Positions 13,610 to 26,071 of a stretch of DNA of 64,000 bases are shown here, one piece after another. The notes beneath the pieces were generated by a model. The model was given only the letters and a program-made list of their open reading frames with translations, was not told where the DNA came from and made no database searches. A program made the position numbers and the translations under genes. The number at the start of each line of letters is the position of its first letter. The first letter of the stretch is position 1. This DNA comes from Anoplolepis gracilipes. Taxonomy: Eukaryota > Arthropoda > Insecta > Hymenoptera > Formicidae. The DNA lies in assembly GCF_047496725.1 (NCBI RefSeq), contig NC_132985.1, forward strand, positions 5,540,001-5,604,000. Reading direction: 5' to 3'.

Positions 13610-14550
13610 CAGGGTGCTTCCGCAACATACAGATCAGTAAGTTGGGTTGCCTTTCTGACGATCGGCAGGGGCATGTTTTATCGGCCTCGCATAATCGAAA
13701 ATTAATAAAATCAGGGAATCGATTACGTAAGTTTTTCTTTGTGAAAAGTGAAAAAATTACATGATTGATACCTTAAATGCAAATCCGGTAAGAAATGAAA
13801 AAACTGAAATCGGCTTTTAACATACAGTATAATTGTAATATTTAATAATATGAATAAAATAGCACACAAGGAGAAAATTTTACATTAAAAATAACTATGG
13901 TATGTAGTAACTGTGGACTATTAAGAACATTCCAAGTTAAAATACTATATAAAACTGTAGACGTAATTAATGTAATTTTTACGTAAATTACGTCAATTTT
14001 TAGTTTTACACAGCATTTTAACTTGAAATGTTCTTAATGATCTACAGTTACTACATACCATAATAATTCTTAATATAAAATTTTCTCCGTCTAGATAACA
14101 CAATTAAAATATAATAACACAATTAAAATATAATAACACAGATAAAATAAGAAATAAAATATAATAAATTTAAACAAAAAACATTTTATTTCTTATTTTA
14201 TCTGTCTTATTATATTTTAATTGTGTTAATTGTGTTATTGTATTTTAATTGTGTTAATTGTGTTATTATATATTTTAATTGTATTATCTATGTTATTTTA
14301 TTTATATTATTTATATTAAATATTACAATTATACTGTATGTTAAAAGCCGATTTCAGTTTCCTCATTCCACACCGGATTTGCATTTAAGATATCAATTAC
14401 GTAATTTTTTCACTTTTTACAAAGAAAAAATTATATGATCGATCTCTGATTTTATTATTTTTCGATTATGCGAGATTGGTAAAGCATGCCCCTGCTGACC
14501 GTCAGATAGGCAACCCAACTTACTGATCTGTATGTTGTATAAACACCTTG
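13610..14550. mobile_element. 941-bp foldback element with nested hairpins, TA-flanked
   Basis: The left end reads TA then CAGGGTGC; the right end is the inverted CACCTTG then TA. The outer arms, about 13610-13862 and 14288-14550, are long imperfect inverted repeats of roughly 250 bp; both contain the GGTTGCC/GGCAACC and CGGCTTTTAACATACAGTAT blocks in opposite orientation. Between them lie two further self-complementary segments, about 13871-14087 and 14098-14240. There is no transposase reading frame, so it would be a non-autonomous element, probably of Tc1/mariner type given the TA flanks. Confidence 0.8.
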
Positions 14551-15504
14551 TACATATAAAATAAAAAATATTTTTATAATTAATAAAAATATTAAAATAT
14601 TAAATGCAATTTAATATTATAATTAATCATCAGAACTAATTAAAAAAAATTGTTTTTAATTTTTTTTAATTTAATGCTTGATCAAAATTATTATTATTTA
14701 TTAGGTACTCTAGAGGACATAAATACAAAGCAAATAAGCTATTCAGAACTACTAAATCTCAATTTTCAAATTCAAATTTTCAATTTTTATAGTTCTGATT
14801 AGAGTTCTAGCTTCTTCTTAAAGAGTTTAAGAGTTCTTTATAAAAAAATAAAAAGAATTCCGTCGATTAACGGTTTCAAATTTCTCTTTTCAGAGAGCTT
14901 TATACGCATGCGCGAAAAAGAGAGAGAACGCACCAAGCCATTCAGAGTGTGTCCTTTTCTACCTGAACTTACTCCCACTCCAACTATTGCCAGTCTATCC
15001 TTACTATATCTATGATTTGTGCTTAGCCGAGACTTAAACCTGTTTAGCAAAGACTCAAACCCTGTTTATCTTATTAAGAGGACGCTAGTGTGTAGTTATC
15101 TTTTTCGAGTTATGTTTATTCATCTTACTCTTGTAAAACCATCGGTTCTTAATAGTATCTCGTCATAACAAAGCTCACCGTATGGCAAATATAATATCGT
15201 GCAAAAATATCTCAAACTTAATATTTCAAAAATTTTAGCAATATTTTGTCCCTTTTCTCGCATGTGGTCGAAAAAGAAGAATCGAAAAATAATTCGATTT
15301 GCGTAAATCGATAATTGTCGAGCGTGGAAACGACTCGTTATAAGAAGCGATAGAATAAGATGGCGTCTTACTAAAAGATTCGTGCATTCGTGTTCCGGAT
15401 AGTAATAATCGTTGTAATCATTGGTAATTATTCGGATCGCTGGGATTGTCGTGTGAAGTGGTTTTGTTTGTTGTGTATCTACTAATTATTCACCAAATTT
15501 TATT

Positions 15505-18500
15505 ATGGGGTAAGTATATTGCGTAGAATCTTGAAATTTAGCATTACAGTATCAACAAAGAAGAATCAGCATATCTCTGTATTTATTGAAATAGTAGAAC
15601 CAATTTAAATCTTTCTATCCAAAGTTATACTGCTAATATCTTTATTTATATTTATGTTAATGTATATTACAGTACGTCAGATTTAGAAGGCTCTGAATAT
15701 AAAAGAGAACCCTTAGGATTAGATTCTGACACGGATGGAATGTCTGATCAAAGAAAGAAGAAGAAAAGAAAACACAAGCATCATAAGCATAAGAAAGAGA
15801 AATTAATTGAAAGAGAAGATGAACGATTGGATAGGCAAGAAAGGTTCAGTTTTAATATAAGTAAACCATTTATATAAATATGTTCATTGAAATTACAATA
15901 TTTTTTTCTTTATAGACGTAAGCATAAAAAACACAAGAGACAGAAAAAAGATAAGGAAATAGAAAATGGTATAGATGAAAAATTAATCACCAATGTAATA
16001 CATAAAGAAGTTGATATGAATGGTAAAACAAAAACATCTGTATTAGAAGTTGTTTCAGAAGAAAGCGAAGATGAAAAGTTAGTTGATTTAGATTCAGATG
16101 AAGTAGATTGTACAATCATAGAAGATGATATTGATCTTGAAGAGCTAATGAAACAAAAGGTGAGTTTAATATACATATATATAAGTTTTATACCATACAT
16201 CATATATATATATGTTTAATTTATCAAAATTGCATTATGTAGGAACGATTGCAAGCATGTTTAGTACAATATCTTTCGGATGAATCTGAAAAAGGAGAAG
16301 ATAAGGAGTTACAAGAAGATGAGGAAACAAAAATAACGACAGAAACACCTGATGTAATATTAGTAGAAGATGATAGTGACACCAATGATGTACCATTGAA
16401 AAAACGAACCAGGAGCAAATCGAGCAGCAGGGAACGTAAGAAAGTGGTAAAGGTCGAAAGACGTGTTATAGTTGATATGACTAGAGACAGAAAAACTCGC
16501 GAACAGCATAAAGATAAGAGAAGAGATTCCGATAGGAAAAAAGACGACAAAGTCCGTCCTAGAGAGGAAGGAAAGAGAGAAGAAACTCGAAAAGACGATA
16601 GAACTCCACGGAAGGTTAACGAAAGGCAAAAGGACGATACGAGAAAGGAGGAGTCCAATAGAAAAGCAGACGAAGACCAGCAAAGGCGTAAAGATATCTC
16701 AAAAAGGGATGAGATGCGAAAAAGAGAATCGGACAGACGGTAAGTGAAAATTGTAAAATTACTGATCTTGGTTCGCATAATTACCATTATCTATTAAAAT
16801 TGAATTATTAGTATGTATTAATAAAACTCAATTATAACAACTAATTTATGAACAATTATTACAGAGAAGAAAATCGAAGACGAGAACCTACTCGTCACAG
16901 TTCAAAACCTCGTAACAATGAGGCCAAGAATTCAGATTGTAAAAGTCGTGACAGATTAGGAAGTCGCGAACGTCAAGACAATCGAGATCAACACATCAAT
17001 CACGATCGACGCAGTCGCGACAGACCATCGAGTAGAGAACGTCGTCACGCTAGTCGTGATAAGAGGGATAGTCGAAGTAAAGATCGGCATGGAAATAGAG
17101 ATCGACACGATGACAGTCGCGATCGACGAGACAATCGGTATCACGATCATCGAATTGAAGACCGGGGTCGCAGTAGCGCGAGGAGATCGCGTAGTCCTAT
17201 TCGAAACAGAATGGAAAGAGAACGAAATGATCGGTATAAGAGATCTAGATCGCCTTCCCGAAGTCGTAGAGATCGAGATAAGCAACAAGTCAGAGACCAT
17301 ATCAGAGACCGCGAAAAGGATAGAGACAGAAACAGCAAAAGAGAGCGTAATGATAAATATAAGGATTCTTTATCGGAAGGTCTTAAAGTAGAGCATTCGG
17401 ATAGCTCAAGTGAAGAAGACATCAAAGATATCAATATTGAGGAAGATGAAGATGAAGAAGCGATTATAGAACGTCGACGAAAACAAAGAGAAGAATTGCT
17501 CAAAGTAAATACATAAAAATTACATATGCATTAAACACACACACACATACACATACATACATATATATATATATATTACTTAATTATATTGATTATGATG
17601 ATAACGGATATATCTTTTTTTCTTCTACAGAGGCTAAATGGACCAAATGAGGATTCAAATATGTCTGCCGATGTAAATGTCGCTGCTTCTCCAGAAAGCC
17701 AGTCTAATATATCACAAAAATCTATAGAAATTCCATCCAATAACAATGAATCTATATTGGAAAGTCATACTCCGCCACTGCCCACAGAAAAGTTAGAATC
17801 TCCGCCTCCAGCCAAGAAAAGAAAATCTAGATTCGAGGATGCATCACCCAATGAATCTGACAAAACTGGAAACATCAAAATATCTGAGAAATTTAAACAA
17901 GAAGAAAAACAAACTTCGAAAAAATCGAATGAATGGGACATGTTTGCAGAAGCAGATAATATCGGAGATTTTAATGTATGTTTTGTATTTTATTTCTGTT
18001 AGTTGAAAAATTAATTGTTTCTTTTTATCTATCATATTTTCTTTTTGCTAATTTGTTATTCAGAGTCCGACGGTTGAAGGAAAACGTCAAGGAGGACCAG
18101 ATAATCCTAGTTTAACGGATAACTGGGACGACGCGGAAGGATATTATCGGTTAGAGAGACTTATTTTTATTTTTATTTAAAAGAATAATGATCAACTTGG
18201 AAACTAATAATGATATATAATTTATTTCTCAGTGTACGCGTTGGAGAAACACTAGATATGCGATATATAGTCTATGGATATACAGGACAAGGTGTATTCA
18301 GCAATGTTGTGAGAGCGAGAGACACCGCTAGGGGAAATTTGGATGTAGCTGTGAAAATTATAAGAAACAATGAGATAATGTAAATACAACAATTTTCACA
18401 ATTGCGATAATGTAAATACATTTTTGCAATTGCGATGCATAATGTTACTATCTTTTTCGTTGTTATAGGCACAAAACCGGTTTAAAAGAGTTAGAAATTC

Positions 18501-20158
18501 TCAGGAAGCTGAACGATTTTGATGCAGAGGATAGATTTCATTGTTTGCGTCTATTTAGGCATTTCTTTCACAAAAACCACTTGTGCATGGTTTTCGAACC
18601 TTTAGCCATGAATTTAAGAGAGGTATGCATCATTTATCGTAAATAAAATACAATTAGAAAATGCTGTTGCAATAATTGTATTTGTTTTAAAATTGCAGGT
18701 TTTAAAAAAATATGGCAAAGACGTTGGTTTACATGTTAAAGCGGTAAGGTCGTATACGCAGCAACTTTTTCTAGCACTAAAGTTATTAAAACGTGCAAAT
18801 ATTCTGCATGCTGACATCAAACCGGATAATATTCTAGTCAGTGAAAGCAAGTTAGTACTGAAACTCTGTGATTTTGGTTCCGCATCGCACGCCCATGAAA
18901 ATGAAATAACACCATACTTGGTCTCAAGATTTTATCGTGCGCCCGAAATTAGTAAGTACTTTGACTTGTTAAATCAATTTAATTTATTACATATTGTTCT
19001 TCCTCTTTTAGTTATAATATAGCTCTATTAAAATATATTTATGAATAATCTTTTATTTCACACACGTTTATGGAAACTGTTATCGTTTCTTAATATATCA
19101 GATATGTAACACTTATTTTTAAATTGATATACATGTTACATGTACATCAGTAGTTTTGTATATGTTTGATAATATTTATCTCGCGATCTCTCTGACAAGC
19201 AAACGACATACAGCGACTTTATAATCATCAGCTTTGCTTCTTTCGTTTCATACTTATTGTATTTCTATTAGATAGGTAGTTATGATTATAACAGTACGCA
19301 TATTTAAATGTTCAATCATTAAAAGAATCTCAATTAAAGAAAGACTGATCATATTTATATATTACTTATATGTTTATATTATGTCACTTTGGAAGAAAAA
19401 AATTGCAGTGATATGTGTTATATAAGTTGTTATATAAGTCAACTTAAACTCGCACAACGTTGAAAAAAATGGTAGAATTTGAATTTGAAATGTCTCGAAC
19501 CGAAAATAACGTCACTATTTTCTAGTTCTTGGTATACCGTATGATTTTGGCATTGACATGTGGTCTGTGGGGTGCACCATATACGAGCTTTATACGGGAA
19601 AGATAATGTTTTCGGGGAAAACGAACAATCAAATGTTGAAGTACTTTATGGATCTAAAGGGCAAGATGCCGAACAAACTAATTCGAAAGGGGACATTTAA
19701 GGATCAACATTTTGACAGTAACTGCAATTTCCTGTATCACGAGGTTGATAAAGTTACGGAACGGGTAAGTCGATACTTTGCAATTTTACCCATTGACCCG
19801 CGCCAAAAACGCGCGGTAAGTAACGCTGTTTTTTTTTAGGCGCGTAATAAAAAAATCTAATGCATTGATTAATACAGTCGTATCGTGTAATTATAGGTTC
19901 TTTTGCGTTATTTATTGAAGAAATCTCGCGGAGTTAACTGAATAGTATAATTTCTAGGAAAAGGTTGTCGTAATGTCGACACTGCCAGCGACTCGTGATC
20001 TCAGCGCGGAACTCGGTGGCAATTCTTTACCACCAGAACAAAATCGCAAAGTTGGACAACTGAAGGATTTGCTGGAACGAACGCTGATGCTGGACGCAGG
20101 GAAGAGGATCACAGTAAATCACGCCCTGGCGCATCCCTTTATACAAGAAAAAATATAG
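15505..20158 (+). CDS. Prp4k: PRP4 kinase (PRPF4B homologue), nuclear pre-mRNA splicing kinase
   Basis: This CMGC-family kinase acts in tri-snRNP activation during spliceosome assembly. Exons: 15505-15509, 15673-15843, 15916-16159, 16243-16739, 16865-17504, 17631-17975, 18064-18149, 18233-18379, 18469-18622, 18699-18951, 19526-19764, 19958-20158; phases agree, giving 993 residues, close to the human protein. The first coding exon holds only ATGGG. The N-terminal two thirds is disordered: a Lys/His-rich stretch (RKHKHHKHKKEK), acidic segments, then long Arg-Asp/Arg-Ser runs. The kinase domain starts near residue 675 with GYTGQGVFSNV and AVKII, then HADIKPDN, DFGSA, SRFYRAPEI and GIDMWSVGC, and ends at HPFIQEKI. 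Every catalytic motif is intact. The block KVTEREKVVVMST matches the PRP4 family closely. The gene is convergent with the inositol monophosphatase gene. Confidence 0.95.
18952..19525. other. PRP4 kinase intron, no other feature seen
   Basis: This 574-bp AT-rich intron follows the APE-motif exon. Nothing coding or repetitive stood out in it. Confidence 0.6.
19765..19815 (+). other. Possible alternative 5' splice extension of a PRP4 kinase exon
   Basis: Exon 19526-19764 ends at a perfect GTAAGT donor. Fifty-one bases downstream is a second perfect GTAAGT, and the intervening sequence is open in frame. Use of the distal donor would insert 17 residues (VSRYFAILPIDPRQKRA) between KVTER and EKVVVMST in the kinase C-lobe. 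The proximal donor gives the conserved family sequence and is taken as the main form. Confidence 0.4.
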
Positions 20159-21075
20159 GTAACCCTATCTGGGGTCCTTTAGCATCGAAGAATTTATTGA
20201 CATATAAATTTGTAAAATGAGATCGTGAATAATCCTTCCTAATGTTGAATATTACTTGATAGGGAAGAGCGCGGTACGTCTCTCTATCTCTCTATCTCTA
20301 TTTCTCTCATTCTCCGTTCCTCCCTGGCCTCCATTCCAAGTACTCTTGTTTTTATACATAGAATATCCGTATTTATGTTTCAGCAGGAAGAGGCGGTTCA
20401 ATATTCTACAAATTGATTCTTATAATATGTGAGAATTGCGATAAAAAAAAGATATAGTTTTGCAATATAGTTGCACACGTATATAGAATTAAAAAATATC
20501 TGAAATATAATTGCACTATAATCCAAAGATATAATTTAATTGCGTGTGATATGCTATTATCAAATTAAAAGTATAATATTTTTATACTGGACATAATAAT
20601 TGTGAATATAAAAATTAATAAATTGTTATACATGTAGATGTTCTCTAAATATAGATTATTCTATAATGTATCTGGAAATATCATCATATTGGTAATTCTC
20701 TCTCGACATAAAATATCAGTTTTTAAAATATCTTGATTATCTTTTAAAGTTGTACATGTGTGTGAGAAAAAATATGAATAAAACGGCCGCCTCTTTCAGC
20801 ACAAACTACATACCACCAGATATTGGAAATTTGATATTCAAATTGTAGTATCGTTCCCTCTTTTCCGATTCTCATGATTTTGAGAGCACGACATAAATCC
20901 TTATAAATAGCACATCATAAAATTATAAATCGTGCGCTCATATTATAAATACTTCATGAAATTGTACGTTCGTAATTCCAGCGAGAAGGATTCGTACATA
21001 TAAAGAACTGTAAGCCCTTTACTGGACACTGTTCGATCCGCTTAGAGTATCTCATCAGCGAGCATACGTGTGCAC

Positions 21076-21079
<4 letters not shown>

Positions 21080-21106
<27 letters not shown>

Positions 21107-21112
21107 CACACA
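21080..21112. repeat. (CA)n microsatellite
   Basis: A CA tract with one GA interruption downstream of the PRP4 kinase gene. Confidence 0.9.
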
Positions 21113-21444
21113 TACAGCATTAGAAGCCTTAGTGGCAAAGAAACTTGCTCCAATTGGAAGATAAATTGTATAGCAAATATAGGTCAGCTATATTGAAAAT
21201 AAAACGACACATGCTTAACAAAAGGAGAAAAACGTCCTATTTTGTCTTTTCAATCTAAAATTACAAGTGTGAATATAGTTGAAATTATTTCTTACAAACG
21301 TATTCTTTCTCTTTTTCATTCTTTCTATCTCTGTTTTTCTATTCTATCTTTGAAATTTAAAGAAGACGAATATATTTATCGAATCCCATTCTATAACAGC
21401 GATAGTGTAATAGTAATGCATTATGTTTATGTATGTATATATAT

Positions 21445-21448
<4 letters not shown>

Positions 21449-21484
<36 letters not shown>
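21449..21484. repeat. (TA)n(TG)n microsatellite
   Basis: A TA tract grading into TG dinucleotides. Confidence 0.9.
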
Positions 21485-21487
<3 letters not shown>

Positions 21488-23578
21488 ATGTATATATGTA
21501 TGTATACGTATATGTATATAGCGTGCATTTATTTTTTGCTTGCTAACACATTTAGTAGTATATAAATTTAATATAATTATTTAATCGCATATCTTGATAT
21601 ATGACATACAATCATGTACAACGGATCGAATGAGATACCTGACACTTCTATAATCGTATATGTAATTAAATATATTTGCGATATATGCTAAATAGAGGTG
21701 ATAGTGTATATATTTGCACTGCGACGCAAAGTTTAAAGATATATAAAGCTGTATTGAAGTATTACAAGAGCGAAATAATGACAATTATCGAAAAATTATG
21801 TAACGATTTGCATTAAGTAAGAGTCATATATTACTGCAGACGTGGCATTCTAATTTTATTTATAGCGTCCTTTTTATACTTCTTATGATCTTAGGATCAA
21901 AATCTAAAATCTCGAAAATTTTCATATTTATTTGAGATTAGGAACGAATATCGATGCTGTTGTGAATGGTTCACGGTATGATTCTGAACGTAACAAGATT
22001 GTACGAGACTGCTTATGTTTCAGATGTGTCTTCGATTCAAATCATCGTTAAGTGCGGCCGGAACTTTCAAGGGCCTTTAGCGCCGATCCCGTTACAAGGT
22101 ATTCATGGGGGATTGCCTGGGATACTTAATACACATCAGCTTTTAATATATTTGTTTAGTATAATTTATATTAATAATTAGGTCATACATAAACCGTATA
22201 TGAGAGTATAATCTGAATTTTTTGTCAATCAATATAAACTGTTTTTGATAGGAATTGTATTCGAGGCAAGAGATAGCATAGAATTTTAAATCAAAATTCC
22301 AACAATTTTGTATATAATTACATTTGAATATTTACTTTTGTAAAGGCAAAAATTAAAAAGTATAAAACATGCTAAATCGATAGATGATACTAACACGCGT
22401 TTTAGTATTTTCGTTCAACCAGAAATAGGCACGATAATATAAAATAAAATATCGATAATATAAAATTGACGTGGAAACAAAAAAATATGTGTTTCTCGGG
22501 AATGTTTCTCAATTCTGAAATAAAAGTATACTATGAAACTATGATTAGTATGTGCTGTTCTAATTGGCAATTTGGTGATGTTTCACTTGTAGCCCTCCCT
22601 GTGAGGAGGGGAGGCAATGGAAGAAGTGATGATGAATACGATTGATGAGGAGGAGAGGAAAAAGTATGCGATATACTTGCGCCTACGTCATGTCTACTGC
22701 GTAAAAATACACATACACTGTCCTAAACAGTTCAACAAGGTTTATACAACGGTTTAACTAGATTTATATCTGCGTGCTAAGGTTTCTCTTAAAGTTACTT
22801 GAAATCGCAATTGAGGACTCGTAAGTATGTATGCAGGTAAAGTACATAGTTATGAAAATTTCACAAACGACATGGTAGCATAAACATTTTAATTAACACT
22901 TATGCCTCTATTTTTCTCAAAATTGTTTTAGTCTCGATAACTATATTTTTAAACAACGAGAAAATGATAAATATTTATATAATACTAATATTTGCGGTTT
23001 TGAGTTTTCAGATATTTAAAGCCTATGCTCTCTCCGTGAAAGTGAAAAGCAGATGTGATGAATCCATTATTCTCGAAAAATTAACCCACTCTATTTTTGT
23101 TCGTTTTGTCCTTCTACCCTTTTTCTCTCTTTCTTTCATAAATACCATCGAAAAATATGTAGAAATATTTCACTGAGAATAAAACTTATCAAAATTATCA
23201 AAAGATTTATATCTATTTCCTACATGAAAACCATATTTATTAAACTTTACAAGATCTTGATTCGGATATCCCAGATATAGAATATAAACTATCAAATTTA
23301 TATACATGTGTAAATGTATATACATACACTAATTTAATAAAGGTATACAAAATAAAAGGGATAATCTAATGTATATTTTTTTACATTTTTTAAATAAAAT
23401 TATTATTATTAATCACAATAAATGTATAATATATTGAAATGAGCATGTGAGGAGAAATAATATTTTTCACTATTTTTCAGTCTCCCTTTGAGATCAATAT
23501 AACATATAGCATATAGCATATATATTATATTTTCATGTATATTTCACATTAGTATTTAAGTCTATACAAATTTTTATC

Positions 23579-23620
<42 letters not shown>
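23579..23620. repeat. (AT)n microsatellite
   Basis: An uninterrupted AT tract of about 40 bp upstream (on the + strand) of the monophosphatase 3' end. Confidence 0.95.
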
Positions 23621-23623
<3 letters not shown>

Positions 23624-23798
23624 CTATACATATAAAGTGTTGGATTTATATATATAAGTACATACATGAATAAGTTTGTCACATAATACTTTAAACTCTT
23701 ACACAAAATTAAAAATTTTGAAAAAAATGATAATTACATTGATATCTTTCAAATCTCTCAGACAAAAAGTTACATATCTTACAAAAATCTCAAAAATT

Positions 23799-23804
23799 TT
23801 TATT
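23799..23804 (-). terminator. Candidate poly(A) signal of inositol monophosphatase
   Basis: The + strand TTTATT reads AATAAA on the gene strand, 90 bp after the stop codon, a plausible distance for a short 3' UTR. Confidence 0.5.
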
Positions 23805-23893
23805 TTTCTTGTTTTTAGGAATATTTGCATATATCAATCTGATATTTGAGTGCAAACATAAATTTTTCCTCATTATTTTCCTTACAAAGCTTT

Positions 23894-26071
23894 TTAATCT
23901 CGTTCTGGATAATATTGAGTTATTAGTTTGGAAAGTTCTTGAGCTAATTCCATCGATGACGCGCACAGTGCTCTTCTGCTCAGCACATCAAGCGGACCTC
24001 CTTTTGACGTAAGAATAAAATAAATATTAATTCTTTACGTTAGCGCTCAGCATCTCTTATACTGATTCATGTAGGTAATATTTTGCAACTGTACTTACCA
24101 GCTGGATCTATCGACACACCGCCTGCTTCTCGAACAATAAGCTCTCCGGCGGCAAAATCCCATGCGTGTATACCAAATTCAAAATAAATATCAGCACCAC
24201 CAAGGGCTACCATGCATATATTCAAAGCTGCTGAACCAAGAGTTCGGATTCTGTATAATAGAAAAAATTTTTCAGTAAAAAAACTATCATTTTGTGCGAA
24301 AATGTAGCTCGTAAATATGACTTACCCATGAACACGTGTTATAAGCTTATTTATATTTTGCAATATTGCTTCCAATTGTTCCGGATCTCTGCTCGTTCCT
24401 GTTTCTAGCATTAACAGTGAATTACGCAATTCTGCGAAATAACAATGTCAGAATAAAACCAGGTTGTTAATTAAAATCGGTTAAATCATCGAGCATTTGT
24501 AAAATCGCAAAGCTTAATATTACAATCTATTATTTTGCGTTTCTAAAAGTAGAGAGAGCAAATTACCCTTTTTGTCAGACACATGAATCGGAGCTCCATT
24601 AAGAAAAGCGCCTTGACCCTTACGAGCGGTGAAAAGCTGATCCAATATTGGATTGTATACTATTCCTATTTCCGCCGTTTTATTAATAAGCAGTGCAACC
24701 GATATGCACGTGTGCGGTAAACCGTGAACGAAATTCATTGTGCCGTCGATCGGATCGATTATCCAAGTTGGCGCATTTGTTAGTTCTACCTTCTGGCCCA
24801 TGGCAGTACTTTCTTCGCCGATAAATCTGTATATATTTATTTAAATATAAATATGAAGATATAAGAATAATATTAAGTGTAATTTTTTCTTCTATATATG
24901 TACTAATTATAATCTTTATCTTTTATTTTTCAATTTTTAAGATTTTTATTATAAAATATTTTTCTTATACAATAATAATTATACTGTCAAATTATGTATT
25001 TTTATCGTCATATTATGTCAATATTAATATATATTTTGTATTTATTATTTCACATAAAATAATAGAATCTAACAAAATTATTTAATTATTGAACAATTCA
25101 AGAATTTTGTTAAAGATTATTATCAGGATAATGTAGGAATGATTAATATATATTACATACTATTCAATGTAACGAGATATAATTTTCAATGAAAAAAATT
25201 ATATATGGCGAATTATATACGCGCTATAGTATAATATAATAATGAAATTAAATTTTACTTACTTATGATCAGGATATTTGGATGATATTCCGTTAATTAA
25301 AAGCTTCTCTACCTTTTGATCCCATTCTGTAACTAAATCGATCTCGCTCGATTTTGTGACTACCTCTTTGGGTTGATAAATCTTTTCATTAATAATCTAC
25401 AAACGAAATGTGTGTGAATGAATAAGATAAGGTGCATTAATATGTAAAAAACTGAATGTTCTGATAATAAAGCTTTTAAAGCCATCACAAAGAATTACGC
25501 TTAAACAAATAATGTACTTATGTCATTATATAGGGTGTCCTCAATTTAAATAACAAAACTCCGGGAGCGTGTCCCCAATTTAAATAACAAAACTCCGGGA
25601 GCATGTAGAGGACCGAGAAATGTTTATATTTGCAAAAAAGAAAAGAACAAGACGATTAAAAGGAATGACTTGTCTCTTTTGCTACTATTTATATTTATCT
25701 CTCTCAAAATTTGAATAAATAATTTGGAATTTATAGCTGTAATTTGTCTGCACGTCATAAAAAGATATTGGGTGATTTTGTGAAAATCTTGTAGGAATAT
25801 TAAAATTACTTTATGTATGTAAATTTTACTGATGTATCAAAATATAATCTGGGCTTCTGCCGTCAATGGCAACTCTGATAAGCCAGATTAATGCCATGAT
25901 AAGCAAAATTTTTAAAAAAATTACGATATTTAATAAAAGCTATCTACGTATCTTGTTATCACATTCAATACTTATATACATTACTTGCATTTTAATCCCT
26001 CGACTTACCGAACCGGCCTGTTTCACAAGCCGTAAAACCTCGATGTAACACTCGTCGATAACAGTAAACAT
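23894..26071 (-). CDS. Inositol monophosphatase (IMPA1-like)
   Basis: This Mg-dependent, lithium-sensitive cytosolic enzyme family hydrolyses inositol monophosphates to free inositol for the phosphoinositide cycle. Exons in gene order: 26071-26009, 25396-25263, 24826-24567, 24431-24326, 24250-24099, 24000-23894; all phases agree and give 273 residues, against 277 for human IMPA1. The first exon encodes MFTVIDECYIEVLRLVKQAG. Metal-site motifs are present in order: IGEES, DPIDGTMNFVHG, and HAWDFAAGELIVREAGG near the C-terminus. The alternative start codons within exon 3 are internal methionines, not starts. The gene is convergent with PRP4 kinase and lies downstream of acetyl-CoA synthetase on the same strand with about 1.6 kb between them. 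Confidence 0.93.
24827..25262. other. Inositol monophosphatase intron 2, AT-rich, nothing seen
   Basis: This 436-bp intron is very AT-rich and contains no recognisable element. Confidence 0.6.
25535..25602. repeat. 34-bp direct duplication in intron
   Basis: Two adjacent 34-bp copies (25535-25568 and 25569-25602) share the core AATTTAAATAACAAAACTCC and differ at only a base or two. They lie in the first intron of the inositol monophosphatase gene (25397-26008), immediately after TATAGGGTGTCC, which resembles a transposon terminus. The rest of the intron shows no other feature. Confidence 0.9.

Larger units (their letters stand above)
11525..15504. other. Intergenic: titin 3' UTR, foldback element, PRP4 kinase 5' region
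   Basis: The first several hundred bases are presumably the titin 3' UTR, with an AATAAA at 12285-12290 as a candidate poly(A) signal. The middle is AT-rich with a GA microsatellite and the foldback element at 13610-14550. The last few hundred bases before 15505 would hold the promoter and 5' UTR of the PRP4 kinase gene. Short open frames here show no recognisable protein. Confidence 0.6.
20159..23893. other. Convergent intergenic region between PRP4 kinase and inositol monophosphatase
   Basis: Both flanking genes end here, so the region starts and finishes with 3' UTRs. Candidate poly(A) signals for the PRP4 kinase are AATAAA at 20617-20622 and 20777-20782. The rest is AT-rich with CA and AT microsatellites. 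A GC-richer patch at about 22010-22130 and a short open frame at 22618 are unexplained. No recognisable gene was found. Confidence 0.55.

Noticed and set aside
16224..17503. Long antisense and alternative-frame ORFs over the Arg-Asp/Arg-Ser region of PRP4 kinase
   Set aside because: These are shadows of a low-complexity sense frame.
22618..22758. A 46-codon open frame starting MEEVMMNTIDEEERKKYAIY
   Set aside because: No recognisable family, no splice context and located in a repeat-bearing intergenic region; likely chance.
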